From Hyphomonas jannaschiana VP2 (GTDB taxonomy: Bacteria > Pseudomonadota > Alphaproteobacteria > Caulobacterales > Hyphomonadaceae): a stretch of DNA of 64,000 nucleotides. Position numbers and translations under genes: made by a program. Below are positions 35,179-44,703 of this stretch, one piece after another; position 1 is the first letter of the stretch, and every line of letters begins with the position of its first letter. The stretch is from positions 310,001 through 374,000 of the forward strand of contig NZ_ARYJ01000004.1 of assembly GCF_000685215.1 (NCBI RefSeq), written 5' to 3'. The notes under the pieces were generated by a model that did no database searches, was not told the DNA's origin, and saw only the letters and a list, made by a program, of their open reading frames with translations.

Positions 35179-37596
35179 CTAGAATGTTCTCGCCGAGCGG
35201 AGCAGTTTCCGGATCAGTGGTTCCATGCGGAGAAAACGTATTGGCTTTTGAACTGCGCTGATAATCATGTTGCCGAGCCGGTAACGGGCACTGCCCTTCA
35301 CGGCGTTTATGGCGCCCTCGACATTGTGGCGTATCTCTTCTGCGGACGGAGCGGCCGGTGCGTGTTCGGAAGGCGTCAGCCGGGCCACTTCAGATTTCAG
35401 GTCAGCAACTTCCTGCGTCAGGGCGCGTTTCATTTCCGCCCATTCCATGACCTGGTATCCGCCGGGGGCGGTAAAGTCACGCGGATCGAATTCCGGCCCG
35501 AAGACTTCGCGGAATGCTTCCCGGGTTTCATCGGCAGAACGAAGGCTTTCCAGCTTCAGGATCAGGCTGGCCGTTGTCTTTTCGGCTTTCTGGACCTGTA
35601 GCCGCATCTGGCGGGCAGATTCGCGGGCGGCATCTGCTTCGCTGGCGAGCCGGGTCATGGCTTGCCGGGCCTTGTCTCCGCTTTCCGCCCTAGGCTCCAG
35701 TTTCCTGATACGCTCTGTCAGGTGCCGGTTCTGGACATTCTGGTGCTTCCAGATCCGGTAACTCTTTCCGAGCAGAGAGGATACCGGGAGCATGGCCGCG
35801 AGAATGGAGCGGGCTTCAGCCAGCTCTTCAAGAATGGCCTTCGCATCGGCCTGGCTGATGGCGGTCAGTTTGCGGGACAGAAGCAGCTCGTAGAGCTTGT
35901 TGGCCTGCGCCGCCCAGAACGAGTCCGATCCTTCAGGGGCGATCTTCTTTTCCGACCGGTTGAGGTCGGGATCCACAAAGCTCTCGACATATTTGTCAGC
36001 TTCCAGCTTCGCGAGTTTGCAGTTCAGGTGATCGGCCATTGCCTCAAGCGTCGCGGCCGGCTTTTCCAGAACTTCCGAGAAGGGGACAATGAAAGGAGCG
36101 ACCCTGTCACCCTCATCCATGGCCGCAACTTCCAGAATTGAAAGGTTATGGCTGATCCAGCTCATCAGCGTCTCATCAAGATCCGCCCCGGTGATGTGCA
36201 GCAGGTCGTTTCGGTAACCCGGCTCACGCTTGTTGCGTTTCTGCTGGCTGATGGCGCACGCCATCGGATCCCTCAGCAGGGTAATCTGCTGTAGCTCCCG
36301 TGTCGGCTCCGTCAGGCGTAGCGCATCCCGCCAGACAGGCAGGGTCAGCGAGATGCGAGGGTCTTTGACAACCCAGGCATTTGAATGTGCGTTGAGATCG
36401 CTGACAATGTCACAGGCGGAGACATATTCATCCAGAAGCTTGCGTGCATGGCCGGGATGAACGACGTCAAAGGCCGGGGTCGCCCAGTGCTGGTTGAGCG
36501 CTTCCAGAATGCGCCCGTTCAGGCGGACGACGCGTGCGTCTTCGTAATAGCCTTTCGGGTTGTCGTCATCGCCCGGGATCAGGTGCTCTTCGTCGAACCA
36601 CATACCGAGCGCGCGCATCGCACCACCGATGAGGGACGTTCCGGACCGATGGAACCCCGTAATGACAACGGCTCTCGGGCGCCCGAGCACAGATGTGTCA
36701 CGACTTTTTCTGTCCGGCTTTTCGCCGGCTGCGCTTTCGAAAAGCATTGGGCGGGCCATGGCCGCATTGGCGCGGTCAATCACTTCCGGAAACGGCATGC
36801 CGTCCGGCGTCAGGACATGGCCGCGCCAGTCATATTGGTCGTGTACATGGCAAATGACGGGGGCAGACGGCAGACTGATTTTCTCATAGAGCTCCCGGTT
36901 CAGGTGCAGCGGGAAGTTCATCGTCCGTGGAAGGTGAACGACGGCGGCTCCGAGGGTCATGCAGGAGAAGCCGAAGGAAAGCTGGTCGACATGTTTTTCG
37001 TATTGCTCGCCAAGCCGGCTCATACAGTCTTCTTTTGCCAGCATTTCGAGCGCGATACGCCGCCATTCAGACCTGAACTGCGCCAACATGCTTCCAGGCA
37101 GAACATAGAATCCGCCATTTAGATTGGCCGACAGAGTTGGGTGACCCTCTATGGTCTGAGCCGAAAACGACGTATTTGCGATACCAATGTCGTTTGCGAC
37201 ACTCTTGATGGTGTCCCAGGGCGGATTGGGGAAATCGACGGGGCAACCGGCGACAGCCCATTTCAACTCAGGAATGTGAGGGCGCGGGTCTTCGACGAAA
37301 GCGAGATCGGCATCGCAGAGGATGACGTGCTCGTATTCCCGCAGCGCTTCAGTATCGAGTTGGGAAATCTTGTTACAGTATTTCCGATCGCCAAATTTCG
37401 GGACCGTCACGCAATTGATGCCGAGGGCCTGAAGCCGCTCGCTCAGCGCCGGATCATCATATACGAGGTGGACGAAAATATCGGCAGGATCCACCCCGGC
37501 ATTTTCGGTCAGGGTCGCCAGCCAGACGTTCAACTGAACGAGGAATTTGGTGTTCTCATCGACGACACAGCTGAACGCGAACTTCTTTGACCGCAT
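35179..37596 (-). CDS. Fusion: GT-A-like domain + sulfotransferase + coiled coil
   Basis: The 805-residue protein has three parts. Residues 1-280 form a GT-A-like domain with VILCDADLAFVEDP (DAD at 95-97). Residues 305-560 form a sulfotransferase domain with the PAPS loop ITGFHRSGTSLIGGAM (312-327) and AWVVKDPRISLTLPVW near 415. Residues of roughly 600-745 are rich in charged heptads (EELAEARSIL, LTERIRKLE) and probably form a coiled coil, followed by a short basic tail. One polypeptide could thus add and sulfate a sugar, or hold partner enzymes together. It is first in a three-gene minus-strand operon with two glycosyltransferases. Confidence 0.85.
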   Translation of the reverse strand: MRSKKFAFSCVVDENTKFLVQLNVWLATLTENAGVDPADIFVHLVYDDPALSERLQALGINCVTVPKFGDRKYCNKISQLDTEALREYEHVILCDADLAFVEDPRPHIPELKWAVAGCPVDFPNPPWDTIKSVANDIGIANTSFSAQTIEGHPTLSANLNGGFYVLPGSMLAQFRSEWRRIALEMLAKEDCMSRLGEQYEKHVDQLSFGFSCMTLGAAVVHLPRTMNFPLHLNRELYEKISLPSAPVICHVHDQYDWRGHVLTPDGMPFPEVIDRANAAMARPMLFESAAGEKPDRKSRDTSVLGRPRAVVITGFHRSGTSLIGGAMRALGMWFDEEHLIPGDDDNPKGYYEDARVVRLNGRILEALNQHWATPAFDVVHPGHARKLLDEYVSACDIVSDLNAHSNAWVVKDPRISLTLPVWRDALRLTEPTRELQQITLLRDPMACAISQQKRNKREPGYRNDLLHITGADLDETLMSWISHNLSILEVAAMDEGDRVAPFIVPFSEVLEKPAATLEAMADHLNCKLAKLEADKYVESFVDPDLNRSEKKIAPEGSDSFWAAQANKLYELLLSRKLTAISQADAKAILEELAEARSILAAMLPVSSLLGKSYRIWKHQNVQNRHLTERIRKLEPRAESGDKARQAMTRLASEADAARESARQMRLQVQKAEKTTASLILKLESLRSADETREAFREVFGPEFDPRDFTAPGGYQVMEWAEMKRALTQEVADLKSEVARLTPSEHAPAAPSAEEIRHNVEGAINAVKGSARYRLGNMIISAVQKPIRFLRMEPLIRKLLRSARTF

Positions 37597-37690
37597 TGTT
37601 ACCCCTTCGCGCCCTTGTCACCCCGGTTCAGGTTCGTTGGCCCCTGACGTGTACGCACCGGAAACGGGCAAAGCAAGCGCAAGTCTGCAC

Positions 37691-37718
37691 AATATAAACC
37701 CTGGCTGAAGAAGGCCAA
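37691..37718 (-). promoter_or_regulatory. Candidate promoter for the 805-residue fusion operon
   Basis: On the minus strand, TTGGCC (37718-37713) and TATATT (37696-37691) are separated by 16 bp, about 95 bp before the start codon at 37596. It lies within the 362-bp divergent gap 37597-37958, which holds no gene I can support. Inference from consensus matching only. Confidence 0.35.
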
Positions 37719-37868
37719 TTTTAAACCAGACATACCCGCAGGTGACCGGATATTTCACATGGCAAACAACAGCAGCTTATTGCGCTTTATGACCTTCGGT
37801 TGCTCATTTTTAGATGGCGAACACTGAGTTGAGCAAGTATCCGGGCGGCGCCATCATGGGAAGTGTTG

Positions 37869-37896
37869 TTGCTTCCTGAGTGAGCGCCTCTATAAC
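37869..37896 (+). promoter_or_regulatory. Candidate promoter for rfbBDA
   Basis: TTGCTT (37869-37874) and TATAAC (37891-37896) are separated by 16 bp, predicting a start near 37903 and a leader of about 56 nt before the rfbB ATG. The -10 hexamer matches the sigma-70 consensus at five of six positions. It lies in the same divergent gap as the minus-strand promoter. I found no ops/JUMPstart element. Confidence 0.4.
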
Positions 37897-37958
37897 GCGA
37901 ACGGAGCTCCTGAAAAGTTTATGGAGCCGATAACAGGTCAGGCAATTCCGGAGTTCCC

Positions 37959-39020
37959 ATGAAAGTTTTGGTCACGGGCGGAGCAGGCTTTATCGGGTCA
38001 GCCCTGGTGCGCCATCTCGTACTGGAACAGGGGGCTGAAGTCGTCGTTGTCGACAAGATGACCTATGCGGCGAACCGGGCAAATATCACACCGGCTGAAG
38101 CAACCGGAAATTGCCGGTTGATCGTGGAGGACATCTGCAACCAGCCGGCCATGACAGAGATCATTGCACGCGAAGCACCGCAGCAGATCCTTCACCTGGC
38201 GGCTGAAAGCCATGTCGACCGGTCAATCTCCGGCCCGCGTGACTTTGTCGAGACAAATGTCATCGGAACCTACAGTTTGCTGGAGGCTGCACGGGCGCAT
38301 TGGTCAGGGCTTTCCGGTGAGGCACGCGAAAATTTCCGTTTCCTGCATGTCTCGACCGATGAGGTGTATGGCTCGCTCGGCGCCGATGGCCTGTTTGAAG
38401 AAACCACACCCTACGATCCTTCATCGCCCTATTCGGCTTCGAAGGCCGCTTCTGACCACCTCGCCAAGGCATGGTTCCGGACTTATGGCCTGCCGGTGGT
38501 CGTTTCGAACTGTTCAAACAATTACGGACCGTATCATTTCCCGGAAAAACTGATTCCGCTGGTCATCCTGAATGCACTGGAAGGCAAGGAACTGCCTGTT
38601 TACGGCGATGGCTCAAATGTCCGGGACTGGCTCTATGTCGAGGATCATGCCCGCGCCTTGTCTCTGATCGCCACAAAGGGCCGTCTCGGTGAGACCTATA
38701 ATGTAGGCGGCCGGAACGAGCGGACGAACCTGCAAGTGGTCGAGCGGATCTGCGATGAGCTGGATGCCGTTATGCCTGCGGAGCGGCCGCGCCGCGAACT
38801 CATCAAATTCGTGACCGACCGGCCCGGCCACGATCATCGTTACGCCATTGATGCCACCAAGCTGGAAGATGAGCTGGGCTGGCGGGCGCAGGAAAATTTC
38901 GAAACCGGGCTGGCCAAGACCGTGCGGTGGTATCTCGATAATGCCGACTGGTGGACGCCATTGCGCAAGTCGGTCTATTCCGGCGAACGCCTCGGTCTGG
39001 CAGAGCCTCAGAAGGCGTAA
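37959..39020 (+). CDS. rfbB: dTDP-glucose 4,6-dehydratase (RfbB/RmlB)
   Basis: The 353-residue short-chain dehydrogenase-family enzyme has the NAD-binding [36 protein letters not shown] and catalytic [10 protein letters not shown] (Tyr-x3-Lys). The glycan-side motif [14 protein letters not shown] and the [11 protein letters not shown] tail are also present. It converts dTDP-glucose to dTDP-4-keto-6-deoxyglucose. It is first of the rfbB-rfbD-rfbA operon. Confidence 0.97.
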   Translation: MKVLVTGGAGFIGSALVRHLVLEQGAEVVVVDKMTYAANRANITPAEATGNCRLIVEDICNQPAMTEIIAREAPQQILHLAAESHVDRSISGPRDFVETNVIGTYSLLEAARAHWSGLSGEARENFRFLHVSTDEVYGSLGADGLFEETTPYDPSSPYSASKAASDHLAKAWFRTYGLPVVVSNCSNNYGPYHFPEKLIPLVILNALEGKELPVYGDGSNVRDWLYVEDHARALSLIATKGRLGETYNVGGRNERTNLQVVERICDELDAVMPAERPRRELIKFVTDRPGHDHRYAIDATKLEDELGWRAQENFETGLAKTVRWYLDNADWWTPLRKSVYSGERLGLAEPQKA

Positions 39021-39050
39021 GGCCCGGCGTGGTAATTGTTGAAAGCTGGT

Positions 39051-39956
39051 ATGTCAGACAAAATCATTCTCGTGGCGGGTGGCGCCGGACAGGTCGCGCG
39101 TGCAATGGCCGATCTCCCGGTGCCGGCAGGCATTCGGATCGTGACGCGAGGGCGCCCTCAGCTGGACCTTCTCGAACCTCGGTCGATCGAGTCCGCCTTT
39201 GAGGACCTGAAGCCGCATCTGGTCGTCAATGCGGCGGCCTATACGGCGGTTGACCAGGCCGAGAGTGAAGAGGCGGCTGCCTTTGCGCTGAATGCGAAAG
39301 CGGCAGGCGAACTGGCCGCAACAGCAGCCCGCAGCGGCGTGCCAATGATCCATATTTCAACAGATTATGTGTTCGACGGCACGAACGCCGAGTCTTACGT
39401 GGAGTCGGATCCGGTCGCGCCGCTCGGTGTTTACGGACGTTCCAAACTGGCTGGCGAGGAAGCCGTCGCCGCGGCCAATCCGGACCATGTCATCCTCCGG
39501 ACGGCCTGGGTCTACAGCCCGGTGGGCAAGAATTTCATCAAGACGATGCTGCGTGTCGGTTCTGCGCGCGACGAGCTTGGTGTCGTTCACGACCAGCGGG
39601 GCAACCCGACCAGCGCGGCAGACATTGCCGCGGGCATCCTCGAGATCGCAACGCAAGTCCTGAGCGGCAAGACACCCGTCAAACCGGGTGTCTATCACAT
39701 GACGGCGCAAGGCGAGGCGAGCTGGGCTGAATTTGCCGAACATATCTTCCAGTGCAGCGCGAAGGCTGGCGGTCCGGTGGCGGACGTGAAACGCATCACA
39801 TCCGCGGAGTATCCGACCCCCGTGGCGCGCCCGGCCAATTCGCGGCTGAATTGCACGAAGATTGCGGAGGCTTATGGCGTAGTGTTGCCACATTGGCAGG
39901 GCAGCACGCAGGCCTGTGTTGAACAACTGGTGAAAACCGGGGAGTGGAATTCATGA
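39051..39956 (+). CDS. rfbD: dTDP-4-dehydrorhamnose reductase (RfbD/RmlD)
   Basis: I chose the ATG at 39051 ([19 protein letters not shown]), giving 301 residues; an in-frame TTG 15 bases upstream is less likely. Family motifs: [43 protein letters not shown] (Tyr-x3-Lys) and [13 protein letters not shown]. It reduces the 4-keto group with NAD(P)H to yield dTDP-L-rhamnose. It starts 30 bp after rfbB and overlaps rfbA by four bases (ATGA). Confidence 0.96.
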   Translation: MSDKIILVAGGAGQVARAMADLPVPAGIRIVTRGRPQLDLLEPRSIESAFEDLKPHLVVNAAAYTAVDQAESEEAAAFALNAKAAGELAATAARSGVPMIHISTDYVFDGTNAESYVESDPVAPLGVYGRSKLAGEEAVAAANPDHVILRTAWVYSPVGKNFIKTMLRVGSARDELGVVHDQRGNPTSAADIAAGILEIATQVLSGKTPVKPGVYHMTAQGEASWAEFAEHIFQCSAKAGGPVADVKRITSAEYPTPVARPANSRLNCTKIAEAYGVVLPHWQGSTQACVEQLVKTGEWNS

Positions 39957-40825
39957 AGGGTATCATCCTGGCGGGCGGCAAGGGAACGCGCCTGCATCCG
40001 ATCACGCGCGGCGTTTCAAAGCAGCTCCTGCCCGTCTACGACAAGCCGATGATCTTCCATCCGATCACGACGCTCATGTTTGCGGGCATCCGGGATATTC
40101 TGATCATTTCCATGCCGGACGCCTTGCCGCTTTACAGCCGCCTGTTGGGCGATGGCAGCGATTGGGGCATGAATTTCCAGTATGCGGAGCAACCGGAAGC
40201 GCGTGGCCTCGCTGAAGCGTTCCTGATCGGCGCCGATTTTGTGGGCGGCCAGAAAAGTGCACTCGCCCTGGGGGACAACATGTTCTACGGCTCCGGTCTC
40301 AGCGGGGAGCTATCGAAAGCGGGTGGCATGGGCAAAGGCGCGGAAGTCTTCGCCTGCCAGGTCAACAATCCGAGCGATTTCGGCATCGTGGAAATGGATG
40401 AGGCAGGCAATGCCCTCTCAATCGAGGAGAAGCCGACAGCCCCGAAAAGCAATTGGGCGGTCACCGGCCTCTACTTCTATGATGAGGACGTCGTGGACAT
40501 TGCCCGGAACGTGCAACCCTCTGCACGGGGCGAACTGGAGATCACCTCCATCAATGACGCCTATCTGAAGCGGGGCGACTTGCGCGTGCATCGCCTCGCG
40601 CGTGGTACGGCGTGGCTGGACGCCGGGACATTTGATGGTCTGATCCAGGCGTCGCAGTTCGTGCAGACAGTGGAAAAGCGCCAGGGCATGAAGATTGCCT
40701 GCCCGGAAGAGGTCGCCTGGCGCAAGGGCTTCATTGATGACGCGAAGCTGGAAGAGCTGGCGGCGCAGTACAAGAATGAATACGGCACGTATCTCAGCGG
40801 GCTTCTGACGCACTGGAGCCGTTGA
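39953..40825 (+). CDS. rfbA: Glucose-1-phosphate thymidylyltransferase (RfbA/RmlA)
   Basis: The ATG at 39953 overlaps the rfbD stop (ATGA), and GGGGAG upstream is a good ribosome-binding site. The 290-residue product has the nucleotidyltransferase loop [32 protein letters not shown] and [14 protein letters not shown]. It joins dTTP and glucose-1-phosphate, the first step to dTDP-rhamnose. Its last 32 bases overlap the 3' end of the convergent glycosyltransferase gene. Confidence 0.97.
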   Translation: MKGIILAGGKGTRLHPITRGVSKQLLPVYDKPMIFHPITTLMFAGIRDILIISMPDALPLYSRLLGDGSDWGMNFQYAEQPEARGLAEAFLIGADFVGGQKSALALGDNMFYGSGLSGELSKAGGMGKGAEVFACQVNNPSDFGIVEMDEAGNALSIEEKPTAPKSNWAVTGLYFYDEDVVDIARNVQPSARGELEITSINDAYLKRGDLRVHRLARGTAWLDAGTFDGLIQASQFVQTVEKRQGMKIACPEEVAWRKGFIDDAKLEELAAQYKNEYGTYLSGLLTHWSR

Positions 40826-41873
40826 CCGGAGTCTCGGGAACACCCTCGCGGACGTGGACCCGGTGTGTGCTCATGCGGAACGGGTTCCAGGCCATCGTGC
40901 GTGCCAGTGCCCAGAGGCCAACGCGGCGGTTGCGGCGCAGTTCCCGGCCGCTTCGGCGCATCGACACGGCCCCGGTCGCGCCATCGCGCATTCCGCGCCA
41001 AGCCTGTTTGAAACGGCCCGTCATGGCGCCGCGTATCAACAGATACCCTGACAGGCCGATATGGGCGGGCAGGGTAAGCCAGAAAATAACCGACGGCATG
41101 TTCTTGGCGTAAGTCCAGATCCGGTTGCGAAAGCCGTGATAAATCGAAAAGTCGCTGCTGCGCCCCGATATGCCGCCCCCGACATGGTGGATCACCGCAT
41201 CGGGCAGAAGGATGCAGGTTTCGCCAGCCAGACGCAGGCGAAAGCCAAGGTCCACGTCTTCACAGAAGCAGAAGAACCGCTCGTCAAAGCCGCCATGCTT
41301 CAAGAACGTCTCGCGTTCGAAAACGCCGCCCGCACCGCACGGGCTGAAGCATTCGCCCTCGGCTGGCAGCTCGCTGGCAGGCCGGCCGAACCCGCCCCGC
41401 CAGGGCATGCCGATGATGAGGTAGGCGTCGCCTGCGCCGTCCAGCGTGTCTGGTGCCTCCAACGCCAACTGGGCGGACGCAAACATTTTTGCGCGCTGAT
41501 GACGGGAGATGCCGTTTGCGATCTTTTCCAGCCAGTCGGCGGCTGCCACGGCATCTGGGTTGAGACCCACCAGCCAATCGCCCTGCGCGCGGGCGGCGGC
41601 GAGATTCATGCCACCTGCGTAACCGTGGTTTTCAGACTCCCGGAGCAGGGTGAAGGCTGGCAGATGGCGCGTGTCGAGCCCGTCCAGCGAGCCGTCGGTG
41701 GAGGCATTGTCGACAAGGATTACTTCGAAATCACGCCGGGTCTGCTTGGCCAGTGAGGCCAGCGCCTCCTGGATATAAGAACCGCCATTGTAATTGACGA
41801 TCAGAACCGAAAAGCGGGGCGTGCTGTTACTTCCGGAGGATATGCCGGCAGGGTCGTTCAGCTGCGAATTCAT
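40794..41873 (-). CDS. GT2 glycosyltransferase, rhamnosyltransferase-like
   Basis: The 359-residue protein has the GT2 features [54 protein letters not shown] and NPDAVA, then [18 protein letters not shown] (the ED pair). This layout is typical of the WbbL type, which transfers rhamnose from dTDP-L-rhamnose. Its position next to rfbBDA supports that donor, but this is inference. There is a short hydrophobic stretch near 270-290 that may anchor it to the membrane. It overlaps the convergent rfbA by 32 bp. Confidence 0.88.
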   Translation of the reverse strand: MNSQLNDPAGISSGSNSTPRFSVLIVNYNGGSYIQEALASLAKQTRRDFEVILVDNASTDGSLDGLDTRHLPAFTLLRESENHGYAGGMNLAAARAQGDWLVGLNPDAVAAADWLEKIANGISRHQRAKMFASAQLALEAPDTLDGAGDAYLIIGMPWRGGFGRPASELPAEGECFSPCGAGGVFERETFLKHGGFDERFFCFCEDVDLGFRLRLAGETCILLPDAVIHHVGGGISGRSSDFSIYHGFRNRIWTYAKNMPSVIFWLTLPAHIGLSGYLLIRGAMTGRFKQAWRGMRDGATGAVSMRRSGRELRRNRRVGLWALARTMAWNPFRMSTHRVHVREGVPETPVNGSSASEAR

Positions 41874-42004
41874 TCCGGTACTACCCTGATACTCGGCGCC
41901 GCCGGAAACCCCGGGGCGAAATCAGTTATGGTGATCCGTCCTGCTGTCCGGAAGGTCAAGGATTGTCGTCACTTTGCTCACCCGGCGCGCAATTTAGTTA
42001 CATC

Positions 42005-42032
42005 TGGAACTATTTTTTCAAATGCGTATACT
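42005..42032 (+). promoter_or_regulatory. Candidate promoter giving a leaderless phhA transcript
   Basis: TATACT (42027-42032) is a five-of-six -10 match and its end lies only six bases before the phhA ATG at 42039. The predicted start therefore falls on or next to the start codon. A weak -35 (TGGAAC, 42005-42010) is 16 bp upstream. No Shine-Dalgarno precedes the ATG, consistent with leaderless translation, which is common in alphaproteobacteria. Confidence 0.45.
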
Positions 42033-42038
42033 GCGCCG

Positions 42039-42914
42039 ATGGAACTGATTAGCCCCAAGAACCGATATCATGACGCCCCGCGGGCGCCCGATTTCACGAT
42101 TGACCAGGCGTGGGAAACCTACAGCGCCGAAGAGCATGACCGTTGGGACCGGCTCTTCCGCCGCCAGAAGGAGGTCACCCGTGGCCGGGCCTGTTCGGCT
42201 GCGCTGGAGGCCATGGAGGCCCTGGAGCTTTCCCCATCAGGCATTCCGCACATGGGCCGCCTGTCCGATCGGCTGGAAAAGATCACGGGCTGGCGGATCG
42301 TGCCGGTTGCGGAACTGGTGCCGGACGAGATTTTCTTTGATCATCTGGCGAACCGGCGATTCCCGGCGGGGGCGTTTATCCGTCCGGAAGCCGAGTTCGA
42401 TTACCTGCAGGAACCGGACATCTTCCACGACATATTCGGCCACGTACCGCTGCTGGCCAATCCGGTCTTTGCAGACTTCATGGAAGCCTACGGCAAGGGC
42501 GGGCAGCGCGCGATGCGGCTCGGCCAGCTTCACAATCTGGCCCGGCTTTACTGGTACACAGTCGAGTTTGGCCTGATCCGCGAGGCCGAGGGTCTGCGCA
42601 TCTATGGCGCCGGTATTCTGTCCAGTCCGCAGGAAACCGTCTTCGCTCTGGAAGACGACAGCCCGAACCGGATCGGTTTCGACGTGCAGCGCCTGATGCG
42701 CACGAAATACATCATCGACGATTTCCAGCAGACCTATTTCGTCGTCGACAGTTTCGAAGCCCTGCTGGACACTTGCTACAAGGATTTCGGTTCGGTCTAT
42801 GCCGACGTGAAAGGCGAGCCCGACTATGAAGCGCACGAGATTGCGCCAGGTGACGAAGTGCTTCACCGCGGCACGCACGCCTATTTCGATCTGGGCGGAC
42901 GCAGGAAAGACTAG
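42039..42914 (+). CDS. phhA: Phenylalanine 4-monooxygenase (PhhA)
   Basis: With the ATG at 42039 (MELISPKNRYH) the product has 291 residues, in the normal bacterial range. The iron site is seen in EPDIFHDIFGHVPLL (two His) and WYTVEFGLI (Glu). The pterin-contacting surroundings (FIRPEAEFDYL; LYWYTVEF) are present. It hydroxylates phenylalanine to tyrosine with tetrahydropterin. A longer frame from 41928 lacks a ribosome-binding site and similarity. Pterin carbinolamine dehydratase is not next to it. It is an amino-acid gene inside the polysaccharide island, and its role there is not obvious. Confidence 0.94.
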   Translation: MELISPKNRYHDAPRAPDFTIDQAWETYSAEEHDRWDRLFRRQKEVTRGRACSAALEAMEALELSPSGIPHMGRLSDRLEKITGWRIVPVAELVPDEIFFDHLANRRFPAGAFIRPEAEFDYLQEPDIFHDIFGHVPLLANPVFADFMEAYGKGGQRAMRLGQLHNLARLYWYTVEFGLIREAEGLRIYGAGILSSPQETVFALEDDSPNRIGFDVQRLMRTKYIIDDFQQTYFVVDSFEALLDTCYKDFGSVYADVKGEPDYEAHEIAPGDEVLHRGTHAYFDLGGRRKD

Positions 42915-42973
42915 CTGGTCGCTTCGGCACTTCCGCGCTTGACCCTTGAGAAAAAACAGAAGATCGACAGGGG

Positions 42974-43927
42974 ATGCATTACGCCCCTCGAATTCTCGTC
43001 ACCGGCGGCGCCGGTTTTATCGGCTCCTTCCTGTGCGAGCGCCTGCTCGACTCCGGGGCCGAAGTTCTCTGCGTGGACAATTTCTTCACTGGCCGGCGGA
43101 CCAATGTTGCCCACCTGCTGGACAATCCGCGCTTCGAGATCATGCGCCACGACGTGACCTTCCCGCTCTTCGTGGAGGTCGACCAGATCTACAATCTGGC
43201 CTGCCCGGCGAGCCCGATCCACTACCAGTTCGATCCCGTCCAGACGACGAAGACAAGTGTACATGGCGCGATCAACATGCTGGGCCTCGCCAAGCGGACC
43301 CGTGCGAAGATCCTCCAGGCCTCGACCTCGGAAGTCTATGGCGATCCGGAGATCCACCCGCAGCGGGAGGAATACTGGGGCAATGTGAACCCGATCGGCC
43401 TGCGTTCCTGCTATGACGAGGGCAAGCGCTGCGCCGAGACGCTGTTCTTCGATTATCACCGTCAGCACAATGTGAAGATCAAGGTCGCCCGCATCTTCAA
43501 CACCTATGGCCCGCGCATGCACCCGAATGACGGCCGCGTTGTGTCGAATTTCATCGTGCAGGCCCTGCGGGGTGAGGACATCACGCTTTACGGCGACGGC
43601 CAGCAGACTCGCAGCTTCTGCTATGTCTCTGACCTTGTGGATGGCCTGATCCGGCTGATGAATTCCGATGATGACGTCACCGGCCCGATCAATCTGGGCA
43701 ATCCGGGCGAGTTCACCATGCGCCAGCTGGCCGAGACGGTGCTGGAGCTGACGGGCTCGAAATCCGGCATCGTGCACAGGCCGCTGCCGTCAGACGACCC
43801 CCGCCAGCGCCAGCCGGATATTTCAAAGGCGAAATCATCGCTCGACTGGGAACCCACCATCCCGCTCGCCGAAGGCCTGCGTCCGACGATCGAATATTTC
43901 CGCAACGAGATTTCGGAACTGGTGTGA
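42974..43927 (+). CDS. UDP-glucuronate decarboxylase (UDP-xylose synthase)
   Basis: The 317-residue protein starts [20 protein letters not shown]. Diagnostic parts include [49 protein letters not shown] (YDEGK in place of Tyr-x3-Lys), [18 protein letters not shown] and the CYVSDLVDG segment. This pattern is characteristic of UXS enzymes, which oxidise and decarboxylate UDP-glucuronate to UDP-xylose. It lies 59 bp after phhA. UDP-glucose dehydrogenase, its substrate supplier, is not in the window. Confidence 0.92.
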   Translation: MHYAPRILVTGGAGFIGSFLCERLLDSGAEVLCVDNFFTGRRTNVAHLLDNPRFEIMRHDVTFPLFVEVDQIYNLACPASPIHYQFDPVQTTKTSVHGAINMLGLAKRTRAKILQASTSEVYGDPEIHPQREEYWGNVNPIGLRSCYDEGKRCAETLFFDYHRQHNVKIKVARIFNTYGPRMHPNDGRVVSNFIVQALRGEDITLYGDGQQTRSFCYVSDLVDGLIRLMNSDDDVTGPINLGNPGEFTMRQLAETVLELTGSKSGIVHRPLPSDDPRQRQPDISKAKSSLDWEPTIPLAEGLRPTIEYFRNEISELV

Positions 43928-44109
43928 AAACAAATTGCGCATTCCCAACGCTCGGTGAGGTGCGAGATAAAAATCCGTCATAGTTGAATCAAAAGCACGC
44001 CCAGCCGCTGAGATGGCTTCCGCCGCAGCGGTATAAGAGGGATAAGGTTGCTCATAAGGATTCGGGCGGGTAACCGGTTTAGAAGCTCATGCCAGCTGGG
44101 AGGCAGATA

Positions 44110-44703
44110 ATGTTGGGCAAGCTTTTGGCCGCAGCACTGATCGCATTGCCCTGGATTGGGGTGTTCCAGCTTCAACCATTGGTGAGCGCATTTTCGCCTG
44201 ATCACCACATTTCCGATTCCAAGGCTCTCGCAAATGGGTGGGAGATTTTCTCCTGCGAACCGCCATTTGATCGGGGATTGCAACCACTGAAAAACGGCAG
44301 GTCTTCCTGTTCGCTGGTTGGCGGAAAGCAGACGCTGGTCGCAGAAGGCATCAAGCCAGCGCGACAGAAAACAGGGCGCTGGCCAACCCTGGGCGTGGCC
44401 ATCAGATTGCCCTCTCATGCAACGCAGCGGTTCATGGGCAGAACAGTTCAGGTCGAGATTGAAGGTGCCTGCGATAATTGTTCTGGCCCGATCAAAGCTG
44501 TCTATGCAACCGGCGCGTTCGGTAATAGCGGGTGGCGCGATATCGAATTGGGGAACACCCTATCGAAGGTACAGTTCTCCTACGAAGTTCCTGCGAAAGA
44601 TCTCGCGGATTATCCGGATGTAAGCCCTTGGGTTGTCCTGAACCCGGAAAACCCTGACGCGACGCTTCGTATCCGCAGAATTCTGGTGAAGGCACCTGAA
44701 TAG
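44110..44703 (+). CDS. Exported hypothetical protein of an acetylation module
   Basis: I chose the ATG at 44110 because GGGAGG stands seven bases before it; a frame from 44089 would disrupt the signal peptide. The 197-residue product begins MLGKLLAAALIALPWIGVF, a signal peptide or membrane anchor, then a Cys-containing domain with FSCEPPFD, SSCSLVGG and CDNC. The body looks beta-rich and could be a small carbohydrate-binding domain. Its stop overlaps the next gene's GTG by one base (TAGTG). It is unrecognised, but coupling to the SGNH and MBOAT genes suggests a part in extracytoplasmic glycan acetylation. Confidence 0.8.
   Translation: MLGKLLAAALIALPWIGVFQLQPLVSAFSPDHHISDSKALANGWEIFSCEPPFDRGLQPLKNGRSSCSLVGGKQTLVAEGIKPARQKTGRWPTLGVAIRLPSHATQRFMGRTVQVEIEGACDNCSGPIKAVYATGAFGNSGWRDIELGNTLSKVQFSYEVPAKDLADYPDVSPWVVLNPENPDATLRIRRILVKAPE

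Noticed and set aside
41928-42038. N-terminal extension of phhA
   Set aside because: No ribosome-binding site, unlike the family, and it contains the promoter-like TATACT.
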